NCBI RefSeq assembly: GCF_003254115.1
Contig: NZ_QKZV01000008.1
Span: forward strand, 1-59,296
Direction: 5' to 3'
From: Hydrotalea sandarakina
Lineage (GTDB): Bacteria; Bacteroidota; Bacteroidia; Chitinophagales; Chitinophagaceae
Length of the DNA stretch: 59,296 nucleotides
The notes beneath the pieces are model-generated. The model saw only the letters and a program-made list of their open reading frames with translations. It searched no databases and was not told where the DNA came from. Position numbers and translations under genes: made by a program. Below, piece by piece: positions 8,873 through 19,940 of the stretch. How positions within the stretch are numbered: position 1 is the first letter of the stretch; every line of letters starts with the position of its first letter.

Positions 8873-9934
8873 ATGCTGGATAAATTAGAAGCCATTAAGG
8901 CAAGGTTTGAACAGGTTGGTATTGCATTAACCAATCCTGAAATTATTAATAACCAAGCCGAATTTGGTAAACTTAGTAAAGAATACAGGGCTTTAGAAAA
9001 AATTGTACAACCTTTTGAAGAATATAAAAAAGTGTTGAACGACTATCAGTTTGTAAAAGACAACCTGAATAGTAATGATGAGGATATGAAAGAACTGGCC
9101 AAAATGGAATTACCCCAGTTAGAGGAAAAGAAAGAAACCTTAGAAAAAACCCTTACTCAATTACTAATACCCAAAGATCCTCAGGATGATAAAAATGCCA
9201 TTTTAGAAATTAGAGCCGGTACCGGTGGCGATGAGGCTAGCCTTTTTGCAGGTGATTTATTGGGAATGTATTTACGCTATTGCGCGAAAAAAGGTTGGAA
9301 AACAGCCATTGTAAGCGAAAGTGAAGGAACTGCAGGCGGTTATAAAGAAGTTGTAGTTGAAGTTACCGGCGAAGATGTATATGGCACTTTAAAATTTGAA
9401 AGTGGAGTACACCGTGTACAACGGGTACCTGCAACTGAAACACAAGGGCGTGTACATACATCAGCAGCTACAGTAGCAGTTATACCTGAGGCCGAAGAAG
9501 TTGACTTTGAATTGAAAGAGAGTGATGTAAAAATGGAAACAGCGCGAAGTGGTGGTGCCGGTGGCCAAAACGTAAACAAGGTAGAAACAAAAGTTTTCTT
9601 AACCCACATTCCTACAGGCACTGTAGTGGTTTGCCAAACCGAACGTACACAGTTAGGTAATAGAGAAAAAGCCATGCAAATGCTTCGTACTAAATTGTAT
9701 GAAGAACAAGTACGTAAACAAGAAGAAGAAATTGCCCGCCAACGTAAAACTTTGGTAAGTACCGGCGATAGAAGCGCAAAAATTAGAACCTATAACTGGC
9801 CTCAAGGAAGGGTAACAGATCACCGCATTGGATTAACTTCCTATAATTTAGATGCGGTAATGAATGGTGAAATTGATGAATTTATTGAGGCATTGCAACT
9901 AGCGGAAAACACAGCTAAAATGGCCAATCAATAA
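8873..9934 (+). CDS. prfA: Peptide chain release factor 1 (RF1)
   Basis: A 353-aa class I release factor that reads UAA/UAG stop codons in the ribosomal A site and triggers peptide release. The decoding PxT motif is PAT at 186-188, which marks RF1 rather than RF2. The catalytic GGQ is at 230-232 in [11 protein letters not shown] and is the target of PrmC methylation. The N-terminal helical domain (about 1-110) and C-terminal domain are complete and the length is typical. It is transcribed alone, divergent from the amidohydrolase operon. Its stop is followed after one base by the convergent stop of nth, leaving no room for a terminator between them. Confidence 0.98.
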   Translation: MLDKLEAIKARFEQVGIALTNPEIINNQAEFGKLSKEYRALEKIVQPFEEYKKVLNDYQFVKDNLNSNDEDMKELAKMELPQLEEKKETLEKTLTQLLIPKDPQDDKNAILEIRAGTGGDEASLFAGDLLGMYLRYCAKKGWKTAIVSESEGTAGGYKEVVVEVTGEDVYGTLKFESGVHRVQRVPATETQGRVHTSAATVAVIPEAEEVDFELKESDVKMETARSGGAGGQNVNKVETKVFLTHIPTGTVVVCQTERTQLGNREKAMQMLRTKLYEEQVRKQEEEIARQRKTLVSTGDRSAKIRTYNWPQGRVTDHRIGLTSYNLDAVMNGEIDEFIEALQLAENTAKMANQ

Positions 9935-9935
9935 G

Positions 9936-10601
9936 TTAATTGTTGGCAGTTTTTACATTTACCTTAGCTTGTTTTTTGTAATACAAACAAACTGCTGTTA
10001 AACCGCAACTGTTACATTTGGGATTTCGTGCCAAACAAGTATAACGGCCATGTAAAATAAGCCAATGATGCGCCTTATGTATTAAATGCTGCGGTATGTA
10101 TTGAATCAGTTGTTTCTCAGCAGCAAGAGGTGTGGTAGCTTTTGTGGTTAATCCAAGTCTGGCGCTTACCCTAAAAACATGCGTATCCACAGCCATATTG
10201 GGTTGTTCATCAATTACACTGGTAATTACGTTAGCGGTTTTGCGGCCCACACCGGGTAATTGTATTAACTCATTAACAGTCATAGGTACTTCACCCCCAA
10301 ACTTTTCAATAAGCATATTAGCCATGCCAATTAAATGTTTGGTTTTATTGTTGGGGTAAGAAATACTTTTTATAAGTGGAAACAACTCATCGAAAGTTGC
10401 GTTCGCCAATGCCTGTACGTTAGAATATTTTTTAAAGATGGCAGGTGTGGTTTGATTAACCCTAACATCGGTGCATTGTGCTGAAAGAATAACAGCCACT
10501 AAAAGCTGAAAGGGATTGGTATATTGTAATTCGGTTTGTGCATTTGGAATATTTTTTTCAAAATAGTCCAGCACAATTTGGTAACGTTCTTTCTTTGTCA
10601 T
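9936..10601 (-). CDS. nth: Endonuclease III (DNA glycosylase/AP lyase)
   Basis: A 221-aa bifunctional base-excision repair enzyme that removes oxidised pyrimidines and nicks the abasic site. The helix-hairpin-helix LPGVGRKTANV carries catalytic Lys121, and Asp139 sits in VDTHVFR. Both align one residue beyond E. coli K120/D138. The C-terminal [4Fe-4S] cluster loop is intact, with Cys189, 196, 199 and 205 in C-x6-C-x2-C-x5-C spacing. The gene is convergent with prfA. It sits downstream of the esterase gene on the same strand with a 39-bp gap, so co-transcription is possible but unproven. Confidence 0.98.
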   Translation of the reverse strand: MTKKERYQIVLDYFEKNIPNAQTELQYTNPFQLLVAVILSAQCTDVRVNQTTPAIFKKYSNVQALANATFDELFPLIKSISYPNNKTKHLIGMANMLIEKFGGEVPMTVNELIQLPGVGRKTANVITSVIDEQPNMAVDTHVFRVSARLGLTTKATTPLAAEKQLIQYIPQHLIHKAHHWLILHGRYTCLARNPKCNSCGLTAVCLYYKKQAKVNVKTANN

Positions 10602-10640
10602 GAGTGCAATAAATACAGCAAAAAATAAACGACCGAAATT

Positions 10641-11522
10641 TTACAAATGAAAACTTTGACCAATGAATTGTAAAGCATCTGTGATGCCTGAACGCCAGTA
10701 TCCCCAAGTATGGGCACCATCGCGTACACGAAACTCATGTGGCACTTTTTTCGCAGTAAGTGCTAAGTGAAGCATACAGTTTCCTTTGGTTAAAAAGTCG
10801 TCATCACCGCAATCAATCCAATAGCGTACTTTTTGTAAGTTATCGGCAGGTGTATTTTCTACAATTTTTAAAACAGAATTTTGATACCAGGCATTATTCA
10901 ACCGCTGTTTGCCGGGTGGAAAGTTGCCATATAGTTTAGGAAAAGAAAATTTATCCCAATGATCTTGAGGCATATTCATCATTTCATCATCAGTAAATAC
11001 TGCAGCACTTAAGGGAGCTGCGGCTGAAAACAAATTGGGATATTTCATTGCATAAATTAATGCGCCATAGCCGCCCATTGAAAGCCCTGAAAGTCCTCTA
11101 AAACGTTTTTCTGCCTTAATGCGGTATTTTTTTTCAACAGAAGGCATAAATTCTTTTATAAAAAAGTCTTCATAATTTTCCTGTCCATTTAATGCATTTA
11201 TATACCAGCTAGAATCAGCATTGGGCATAATAATAATCATAGGCGGTATGGTGCCTTCCGCAATAGCTTTATCGGCAAAACGATTTACTTCACCGTATTG
11301 TATCCATCCCGTTTCATTATCGGTATAGCCATGAAACAAATACACAACGGGATAATTTCTATTAAAAGTATTATAATCGAAGGGAAGATAGACTGCATAT
11401 GCTACCTCTTTATGCAAAATGTTGCTTTGCATTACTTCATGCTCAAAAACAGTTCCATGCGATTGCGCATTTAGGCTTCCTACAGAAACAATAAATAGTA
11501 CTGCAATCAAAAATAATTTCAT
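10641..11522 (-). CDS. Exported esterase of the esterase D / putative esterase family
   Basis: A 293-aa alpha/beta hydrolase predicted to cleave carboxylic esters in the periplasm. I start it at 11522 because the next 20 residues (MKLFLIAVLFIVSVGSLNAQ) form a clear signal peptide. A start 48 bases upstream at 11570 would bury that signal and overlap the preceding gene. Catalytic Ser148 sits in the nucleophile elbow GLSMGG, Asp is one of 240-242 in CGDDDF, and His271 sits in DGAHTWGYW. HGYTDNETGW at 64-73 forms the oxyanion region. The fold matches tributyrin-esterase and feruloyl-esterase-like proteins (PF00756). The true ester is unknown. Confidence 0.88.
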   Translation of the reverse strand: MKLFLIAVLFIVSVGSLNAQSHGTVFEHEVMQSNILHKEVAYAVYLPFDYNTFNRNYPVVYLFHGYTDNETGWIQYGEVNRFADKAIAEGTIPPMIIIMPNADSSWYINALNGQENYEDFFIKEFMPSVEKKYRIKAEKRFRGLSGLSMGGYGALIYAMKYPNLFSAAAPLSAAVFTDDEMMNMPQDHWDKFSFPKLYGNFPPGKQRLNNAWYQNSVLKIVENTPADNLQKVRYWIDCGDDDFLTKGNCMLHLALTAKKVPHEFRVRDGAHTWGYWRSGITDALQFIGQSFHL

Positions 11523-11556
11523 ACGGCTAACTTTTAATGAATCATTAAAAGTAGCA

Positions 11557-11790
11557 TTATTTCTTTGCATGTTTCTTGGCGTAAGCTAAAATACTTTTCA
11601 CTGATTCTTCGCGGGGAAGTTTGGATTGATTTTTTAAACGTTCCAATTGCTTAATACTGCGTTGTAACATTTTTAGCTTTTCCTGAAGGAAAATGTCATC
11701 TTCTAATGCAGCTTCAATTTCGCGAGTTAGTTTGGGCTCTGTTTCTTGATAAAGATATAGGATTAGGGTTTCTTCTGTGAACAAACTCAT
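11557..11790 (-). CDS. Small acidic/basic helical protein of unknown function
   Basis: A predicted 77-aa protein beginning MSLFTEETLILYLYQE. I prefer the ATG at 11790 to the one at 11838 because the extra 16 residues are Lys-rich and lack character. The body is helical and charged (TREIEAALEDD, LQEKLKMLQ) and ends in a Lys-rich tail (AYAKKHAKK). The first 35 residues recall the N-terminal helix of small Bacteroidota anti-sigma-like proteins, but it has no zinc-finger His/Cys and no membrane segment. It lies 34 bases upstream of the esterase start on the same strand and is probably co-transcribed with it. Function not recognised. Confidence 0.6.
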   Translation of the reverse strand: MSLFTEETLILYLYQETEPKLTREIEAALEDDIFLQEKLKMLQRSIKQLERLKNQSKLPREESVKSILAYAKKHAKK

Positions 11791-11900
11791 TGTTTTGAGG
11801 GGTTTTTGAATATTATGTTTGGGTAATTTTTTGGGCATTTTGCAATAGCACTAATGGCCTAAGTTAAACGCACATTTATAACAAATATTGCAGGCGTGCA

Positions 11901-12212
11901 TTAATTGTGGATAACATCGCTTTCTACCACAAATACATCTTCATTAGGCTTCTTCATTAAATATTTTTCCCGTGCAAACTTTTCAATAGCGGCAGGATTA
12001 TTTTGCAAGTTATTCAAATCGCTTTGCGCCATTTTTATTTCATTTTCGTAATATGCCTTCTTTTGTAAAAGCTCCTTTAATTGATGTTTTTGTTGCCAAA
12101 CATAAAACACATCACGCTGATCGAAAAACAGCATCCAAACCACAAAAAAAGCAATGCTTAAAATGTATTTGTTATAAAAAATGGCGGGAATTTTTTTAAA
12201 CTTCAGTAACAT
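11901..12212 (-). CDS. ftsB: FtsB/DivIC-family septum formation initiator
   Basis: A 103-aa bitopic membrane protein of the divisome that in other bacteria bridges FtsL and FtsQ to activate septal peptidoglycan synthesis. It has a short cytoplasmic N-terminus, one transmembrane helix at about 16-34 (KYILSIAFFVVWMLFF), a periplasmic coiled coil at about 38-70, and the conserved end AIEKFAREKYLMKKPNEDVFVV. Length is typical. It follows eno on the same strand, an arrangement known in many bacteria, but a strong hairpin at 12382-12413 separates the two, so it probably has its own promoter within 12213-12380. Confidence 0.9.
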   Translation of the reverse strand: MLLKFKKIPAIFYNKYILSIAFFVVWMLFFDQRDVFYVWQQKHQLKELLQKKAYYENEIKMAQSDLNNLQNNPAAIEKFAREKYLMKKPNEDVFVVESDVIHN

Positions 12213-12381
12213 AATATTTACACAATTTACTAGGGCCTATGAAAAATAAATAATTGTTCAAACATTTAATCGCAATCATTCATTTAAGTATGAATGCCCT
12301 TTTTTCAAAAGTTGCTTTATTTTATTTGGTTCATCCTAATAACGAAACGCTTAGCAATTTATTGAGTAAATGGCTGTTAAA

Positions 12382-12413
12382 AAAAAGAGAGACTTTCGGG
12401 AGTCTCTCTTTTT
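12382..12413 (-). terminator. Intrinsic terminator of eno
   Basis: A perfect 13-bp stem (AAAAAGAGAGACT at 12382-12394 with its complement at 12401-12413) closes a 6-nt loop. Read on the minus strand it ends in a run of T residues just after the eno stop codon. The symmetry could also stop plus-strand transcripts. Confidence 0.88.
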
Positions 12414-12432
12414 AAGAAATTGGCTGTAAAAA

Positions 12433-14701
<2,269 letters not shown>

Positions 14702-14778
14702 GCATTGTGAATTTGCCCGAAAGTACAATTTTAACTGAATGTAATGCGCAACAAAAAACTTAAAATAAATGCATATTA

Positions 14779-16044
14779 CTATTTAAACTGAAAAGCAAAA
14801 GACACAATATTAGCCAACAAGTCGGTGGTTTGTAAATAATGCCCATACCGAACTTCAATATTAGACAAGTGTGTTTTTAAAATACCATCAGGTGGCGACA
14901 ATCGTAACCCCATGCCAAAAAAATTACTGCTTAAAGCTGATAAGGCATAGTTACTGGTGTAGTATTGGTCGGCTGCTGTATGCATACCATATGGTGCAAA
15001 ATAACGGGCAGCCGTTTGTATATAATACCTGTAAAAAGGTGATAACGAAAAGAAAGGGGTAATTTTTACAGGTACTTCCAAATCAATTGTATGTGATTGT
15101 ATGCCCCATTGATCAAAATAATAACGGTAATAAGCACGTATAATTAAATTATCGCCGGCAAAATAATTCAACCGAATACCAATAGGTATTTTATATCGTA
15201 AAGAAGGTAGATTTTCAACATGATCGGTACCGTCATTAAAATAAACCCGATGAAACGGCAAACCCAGATAGCCGCTTTGCGAAACCAAATCGAGCATTAC
15301 ACTGGCTTGCAAACGCTTATTAATAACTTGTGAAAAGGTAAGCGATGCATCATAGGTGTTACGAGGTGCTGATGGAATTTTAGGTTTTTCATCCGTATAA
15401 CCTCCCCCACCACTTAATACTGTATTTCCACTGGCAGTAGTAATGTATGTTGCACCCGAACTGGTGGTTGGTGTACTGCTTACGGGAATAAGTTCAGAGG
15501 GATATATTAATTTAACTTGATCGAAGTAGGCCGATATTTTACCATCAAACTGGCCATTATTATTGGTTTTTTTGGAATAACTGGCATCTAACCCCAATGA
15601 ATGATAGTTGTATTCAGCAGAATAATAGGCTCCCAAGCCAAATGATGTTCCTTTATTTTCATTTTCAACTAACCAATTGAAAGAAGGATAAACTCTTGTA
15701 CCTCCGGTTTTTGAAGCGCCGGTTTTAGAAACATAAGCAGCCGATGCTGAAGTATGATGATCGAATCCTAGGCCTGCCGTAATAGTATGTTTATTTTTTC
15801 TTGCATCCCATCCAACAAAATTCAGTTCTAAACCATTTGCCAAATCCACTACATGCTCATTCCCAATGCCACCCAATATGGCCGAGTGGTCACCATTTTG
15901 ATTATAATAGCTGGAAACCAAATTAATTTCATCTAACTTAAGTGGTTTGGGTTCATAAGCAGTATCAACGCTATTGCTGGTTTGTGCAAATGCGTGTAAT
16001 AACAAAATATAAATACCAACTACAGTTAAGCAAATTTTTTTCAT
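14779..16044 (-). CDS. DUF3570-type outer-membrane beta-barrel protein
   Basis: A 421-aa exported protein with signal peptide 1-21 (LLHAFAQ) and alternating aromatic/polar strands to a C-terminal FAFQFK, as expected for an outer-membrane barrel. I assign it to the DUF3570 family from memory of its conserved early segment (DHHTSASAAYVSKTGAS, then TRVYPSF) and of its usual partners, both present here. Family function is unknown to me. It is the last gene of the operon with thioredoxin-like, ApbE and DUF4266-type genes, which suggests it is the surface or channel component of a flavin- or thiol-linked redox system (inference). A low-complexity loop rich in Ser, Thr and Gly occupies about 188-215. 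Confidence 0.78.
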   Translation of the reverse strand: MKKICLTVVGIYILLLHAFAQTSNSVDTAYEPKPLKLDEINLVSSYYNQNGDHSAILGGIGNEHVVDLANGLELNFVGWDARKNKHTITAGLGFDHHTSASAAYVSKTGASKTGGTRVYPSFNWLVENENKGTSFGLGAYYSAEYNYHSLGLDASYSKKTNNNGQFDGKISAYFDQVKLIYPSELIPVSSTPTTSSGATYITTASGNTVLSGGGGYTDEKPKIPSAPRNTYDASLTFSQVINKRLQASVMLDLVSQSGYLGLPFHRVYFNDGTDHVENLPSLRYKIPIGIRLNYFAGDNLIIRAYYRYYFDQWGIQSHTIDLEVPVKITPFFSLSPFYRYYIQTAARYFAPYGMHTAADQYYTSNYALSALSSNFFGMGLRLSPPDGILKTHLSNIEVRYGHYLQTTDLLANIVSFAFQFK

Positions 16045-16133
16045 GAAACAATTGTTAAGGATGACTTAAGCAGGTTTAACATTGGATGATTCAACAAGAT
16101 GATTGTGGAATTATAAGGATAAAAGCCATTGTT

Positions 16134-16352
16134 TTAATTACAACCACAACCTCCGCCTGTTTTTCCACCATTTGCGCCGGCAGAACCTTCACGATAGGTT
16201 TGAAAATTCAACTCATTTTTTTGTACTCTTCTACTGGAAAGGCTCATCTCTGCATCATTCAATCGATTTTTTTGGTATTCTTTCACCGGTGTGCAGGCCA
16301 ATAAACTCATGCATGAAAACACAATTAATATTCCATAATACACTGATTTCAT
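16134..16352 (-). CDS. DUF4266-type mini-lipoprotein with GGGCGCN tail
   Basis: A 72-aa lipoprotein. I start at 16352 (MKSVYYGILIVFSCMSLLAC), where a lipobox LLAC predicts acylation of the Cys at residue 20. A longer frame to 16442 would overlap the apbE 3' end. The mature part is about 53 residues: the charged stretch PVKEYQKNRLNDAEM, then a Gly-rich end finishing TGGGCGCN with a Cys-Gly-Cys pair. This layout fits the DUF4266 family, which I recall beside DUF3570 and ApbE. Function is unknown. The Cys pair could be a thiol or metal site served by the thioredoxin at the head of the operon (inference). It starts 4 bases after the apbE stop. Confidence 0.8.
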   Translation of the reverse strand: MKSVYYGILIVFSCMSLLACTPVKEYQKNRLNDAEMSLSSRRVQKNELNFQTYREGSAGANGGKTGGGCGCN

Positions 16353-16356
16353 AATT

Positions 16357-17307
16357 TTAAATTTTTGTATACTTTTGTTTATTAATATGAATATTACGAG
16401 AAGTAAAAACCCTATTATCATCATCAACAATAATAGCTTCAATGTTATTCATTTGATTAATCATATTTAAACCGGCATCAACACCCATAATAGTAACAGG
16501 TGTAGCCATTGCATCGGCAATTTCAGCATGTGTGGTAATAATGGTAACACTTTTAATACCGGTAACCGGCAATCCGGTTTTAGGATTAATAGTGTGTGAA
16601 TATTTTTTTCCATTTATCCATACAAACTTTTCGTAATTGCCTGAAGTTGCTACAGCCATATTGCTGATATTGAAATAAGAGAATACGGAATAAGCTGCAT
16701 CGGGATGCGCAATACCAATTGTCCAAGGCTCACCATTGGGTTGAAAACCCCATGTAATTAAATCGCCGGAAGCATTTACAATACCGCTTTCAATACCACA
16801 TGCTAATAATACTTGTTTGGCTTTATCGGCAGCATAGCCCTTTCCAATACCTCCAAACCCAATACGCATGCCTTTATGTTTTAACAAAACTGAAAAATCG
16901 TTTTCATTTAATTCAATATTTTTGTAATTTATCAGCCGAACCATTTTCTTTGCGGTATGTGCATCGGGTAAGGCTTGCATTTTTAAATTGAAGTTCCATA
17001 AGTTTTTATCAATAGAGCCATAAGTAATATCAAATGCACCTTGCGTTACATTTGAAATACGAATAGAACGTTGTATTAATCGAAAGGTTTCTTCACTAAC
17101 TTGTACAGGATGTATTCCCGCCGCAGCATTAATTAAATTAGTTTCGCTGCAATCATTAAATGTGGTTAATAAATTTTCTATTCGTTTTATTTCTGCAACA
17201 GCCTTTGCAATGCAATCATGCGCATAGTTTTTGCTATCGGCAACCACACTAATTTCAAACTGGTTGCCCATTAATTTCATACATTCCTTGTATAATTGTA
17301 AAGGCAT
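16357..17307 (-). CDS. apbE: ApbE-family FAD:protein FMN transferase
   Basis: A 316-aa flavin transferase, which in the family attaches FMN from FAD to a Thr or Ser of a target protein. Family motifs are intact: GGIGKGYAAD at 152-161, SGDLITWG at 180-187, TSGNY at 221-225, YSHTINPKTG at 236-245 and ADAMAT at 264-269 with the Mg-binding Asp. What is odd is the N-terminus: the catalytic domain begins at once (KLMGNQFEIS at 11-20), with no signal peptide or lipobox, although most ApbE proteins act outside the inner membrane. The gene overlaps nothing but starts 2 bases after the thioredoxin gene stops. No target with the usual D-x-x-T/S-G/S-A-T motif is encoded in the operon. Confidence 0.9.
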   Translation of the reverse strand: MPLQLYKECMKLMGNQFEISVVADSKNYAHDCIAKAVAEIKRIENLLTTFNDCSETNLINAAAGIHPVQVSEETFRLIQRSIRISNVTQGAFDITYGSIDKNLWNFNLKMQALPDAHTAKKMVRLINYKNIELNENDFSVLLKHKGMRIGFGGIGKGYAADKAKQVLLACGIESGIVNASGDLITWGFQPNGEPWTIGIAHPDAAYSVFSYFNISNMAVATSGNYEKFVWINGKKYSHTINPKTGLPVTGIKSVTIITTHAEIADAMATPVTIMGVDAGLNMINQMNNIEAIIVDDDNRVFTSRNIHINKQKYTKI

Positions 17308-17308
17308 T

Positions 17309-17755
17309 TTAAAATGGGTTAGTCAAGGCTATGGCATTTTTCACTTGTTCAACAAAAGCTTCCGGCGATACATTGGGGAAACCATCCCATTCTTTCCAAA
17401 CCTTTCCATTGGCATCAATCAACAAGGTTAAAGGAAATATGCCCTTTGTATTGTATAAGTCGGCTACGGCATCATTTTGTTTCTGTTGTTGGGCAGACAG
17501 CTGATTTTTTTTCATCCTGGGGAAATCGGCATTTACCATAATTAAACTGCTATCGGCAAACTTTTCGAAAACAGGCGTTTCCAATATTTCCTTATGCAGC
17601 CGAATACAAGGCCCGCACCAATCAGAACCTGAAAAATTCAATAGAATGAATTTGTGTTGCTTTTGAGCTAGAAGCTTTGCTTCATTAAAATTATTTTGCC
17701 AGTGTATGGATAGCGTCAATAAAATAATACCCGAAAGCAGAGAATTCCGAATCAT
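17309..17755 (-). CDS. Exported thioredoxin-like protein
   Basis: A 148-aa thioredoxin-fold protein with a hydrophobic signal or anchor at 5-18 and the active site SDWCGPC (C47, C50). The cis-Pro region is GIFPLTLLID. It resembles the thioredoxin domain of DsbD-like and thioredoxin_7 proteins and should act as a periplasmic dithiol-disulfide carrier. It heads the operon with apbE, the DUF4266-type lipoprotein and the DUF3570-type barrel, so a likely job is keeping thiols of its partners, for example the CGC tail, reduced. Partner and direction of electron flow are inferred. Its promoter must lie in the 229-bp gap shared with the divergent acs. Confidence 0.88.
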   Translation of the reverse strand: MIRNSLLSGIILLTLSIHWQNNFNEAKLLAQKQHKFILLNFSGSDWCGPCIRLHKEILETPVFEKFADSSLIMVNADFPRMKKNQLSAQQQKQNDAVADLYNTKGIFPLTLLIDANGKVWKEWDGFPNVSPEAFVEQVKNAIALTNPF

Positions 17756-17984
17756 ATTATTTCAGTTTTACAGGTGATATAGTTTAATTATTCCTTAACA
17801 GATAAACCGCTTTTTATTTTTGATGCTCGCAGCGATCATTAAATTAAGCTTAAAGGGCAATTACTTGCAATAAAAACGAAATACATAATAACGCAAACCT
17901 TTGCTTATTCCGTTAAAAAAATCGGTAAAGCTATAGGGCAACCCAATCAATAATCTTAATTTTATTGCCTAAACATTGATTGCC

Positions 17985-19922
17985 ATGTCTTATCCTTATC
18001 AAATTAAAACCTTTGAACAATACCAAGCCGATTACAAAAAAAGTATAGAGAATCCGGAAGCATTTTGGAGTGCCATTGCAGAAAATTTTACGTGGCGAAA
18101 AAAGTGGGATAAAACCTTAGAATGGAATTTTACAGAACCCAAAATTGAGTGGTTTAAAGGCGGAAAATTGAATATTACAGAAAATTGCTTAGACCGCCAT
18201 TTAGAAAAAATGGGCAACATGCCCGCCATTATTTGGGAACCCAACGACCCCGAAGAACACCACCGTGTACTTACATACAGAAAATTATATGAAAAAGTGT
18301 GTCAGTTTGCCCACGTACTAAAAACCAATGGCGTTCAAAAAGGTGACCGTGTTTGTATTTACATGGGCATGATTCCTGAATTAGCCATTGCAGTGTTAGC
18401 CTGTGCACGAATTGGAGCCATTCACTCTGTTATTTTTGGTGGATTTTCTGCTCAAAGTATTGCCGACCGTTTAGAAGATGCAAAAGCCAGTTTCGTAATT
18501 ACCTGCGATGGGGCTTTTAGAGGCGCGAAAGATATTCCTTTAAAAAGTGTAATTGATGATGCATTAATTGGCAATAAAACGGTGAAAAGAGTAATTGTTG
18601 CCACCCGCACCCGCACCCCCGTTTCCATGATAAAAGGACGCGATGTTTGGTGGGAAGATGAAATTAAAAATGTTGAAACTTTAGGACTTACCGATTGCCC
18701 CGCCGAAGAAATGGATGCGGAAGATCCCTTATTCATATTGTACACATCCGGCTCAACCGGAAAACCCAAAGGTGTTGTACACACCTGTGGGGGATATATG
18801 GTGTACACTAATTATAGTTTTGTAAATGTATTCCAATATCAACCCGGCCAAATTCATTTCTGCACGGCCGATATTGGTTGGGTTACCGGTCATAGTTATA
18901 TTGTTTATGGCCCTCTTTCTGCAGGTGCCACTACCTTAATGTTTGAAGGTATTCCTACCTGGCCCGATGCGGGAAGGTTTTGGGAAATTGTTGACAAATA
19001 CAAAGTGAACATTTTATACACTGCACCAACTGCTATAAGAAGTTTAATGGGATTTGGCTTGGGCCCCCTGGCCGGGAAAAATTTGTCATCATTACAAGTT
19101 TTGGGCACAGTAGGCGAACCCATTAATGAGGAAGCCTGGCATTGGTATGATGAAAATATTGGAAAAAAGAAATGCCCAATTGTTGATACTTGGTGGCAAA
19201 CAGAAACGGGTGGTATTTTAATTTCAAATTTAGCCGGTGTAACCCCATCAAAACCGGGATGGGCTACGCTGCCTTTGCCGGGAGTACAAGTAACATTGGT
19301 TGATGAAAATGGGAAAGAAATTGAGCAGGGCGATGCCGATATTGTTTCCGGTAATTTATGCATTAAAGCGCCCTGGCCGGGCATTTTGCGTACTACTTAT
19401 GGCGATCATGAACGATGCCGAACCAATTATTTTGCCACTTATCCCGGTATGTATTTTACAGGCGATGGTGCCATGCGTAATAAAGAAGGCATGTACCGCA
19501 TTACCGGTCGGGTGGATGATGTTTTGAATGTAAGTGGACACCGAATTGGTACAGCCGAAGTTGAAAATGCTATTAACATGCACGCCGGAGTTGTGGAAAG
19601 TGCAGTAGTTGGTTATCCGCATGAAGTAAAAGGGCAAGGCATTTATGCTTTTGTAATCTATCAGGGTTCACATGGACAAGATACACATGGCACAGGCGAT
19701 TTGGTAAGAAAAGATATTACCCAAACCGTTACCCGTATTATTGGCCCCATTGCCAAACCCGATAAAATTCAATTTGTGAGTGGTTTACCCAAAACAAGAA
19801 GCGGAAAAATTATGCGCAGAATTCTCAGAAAAATTGCAGAAGGCGAAACAGATAATTTAGGTGATACCACTACTTTATTGGATCCGGGAGTTGTTGAAGA
19901 AATTAAAAAAGGACGATTATAA
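17985..19922 (+). CDS. acs: Acetyl-CoA synthetase (AMP-forming)
   Basis: A 645-aa adenylate-forming enzyme turning acetate, ATP and CoA into acetyl-CoA. I choose the ATG at 17985 (MSYPYQIKTFEQYQ) over a TTG three codons earlier. Visible motifs are the P-loop-like YTSGSTGKPKG, DTWWQTETGG, the hinge region YRITGRVDDVLNVSGHR and the C-terminal PKTRSGKIMRRILRK, whose Lys is the acetylation and catalytic residue. Length fits Acs rather than longer propionyl-CoA synthetases. It is transcribed alone and ends in a hairpin that lies inside the 3' coding end of the convergent AlkB-type gene. Confidence 0.97.
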   Translation: MSYPYQIKTFEQYQADYKKSIENPEAFWSAIAENFTWRKKWDKTLEWNFTEPKIEWFKGGKLNITENCLDRHLEKMGNMPAIIWEPNDPEEHHRVLTYRKLYEKVCQFAHVLKTNGVQKGDRVCIYMGMIPELAIAVLACARIGAIHSVIFGGFSAQSIADRLEDAKASFVITCDGAFRGAKDIPLKSVIDDALIGNKTVKRVIVATRTRTPVSMIKGRDVWWEDEIKNVETLGLTDCPAEEMDAEDPLFILYTSGSTGKPKGVVHTCGGYMVYTNYSFVNVFQYQPGQIHFCTADIGWVTGHSYIVYGPLSAGATTLMFEGIPTWPDAGRFWEIVDKYKVNILYTAPTAIRSLMGFGLGPLAGKNLSSLQVLGTVGEPINEEAWHWYDENIGKKKCPIVDTWWQTETGGILISNLAGVTPSKPGWATLPLPGVQVTLVDENGKEIEQGDADIVSGNLCIKAPWPGILRTTYGDHERCRTNYFATYPGMYFTGDGAMRNKEGMYRITGRVDDVLNVSGHRIGTAEVENAINMHAGVVESAVVGYPHEVKGQGIYAFVIYQGSHGQDTHGTGDLVRKDITQTVTRIIGPIAKPDKIQFVSGLPKTRSGKIMRRILRKIAEGETDNLGDTTTLLDPGVVEEIKKGRL

Positions 19923-19940
19923 TTTTGAATTGAGCATACT

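Noticed and set aside
9340-9675. 111-aa minus-strand frame inside prfA
   Set aside because: Antisense shadow over the GGQ-coding region, Thr/Val/Ser-rich and without homology.
12290-12415. 41-aa plus-strand open frame upstream of the eno terminator
   Set aside because: Its last codons are the terminator stem itself; no start signal or family feature supports it.
15450-15464. SSGAT (residues 195-199) in the DUF3570-type barrel as an ApbE flavinylation site
   Set aside because: The family motif needs an Asp four residues before the Ala-Thr region; here that position is Thr and the stretch is a Ser/Thr-rich low-complexity loop. Kept only as a weak possibility.
17976-17984. TTG start for acs three codons before the ATG
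   Set aside because: The ATG at 17985 gives the usual Acs N-terminus, and nothing favours the TTG.
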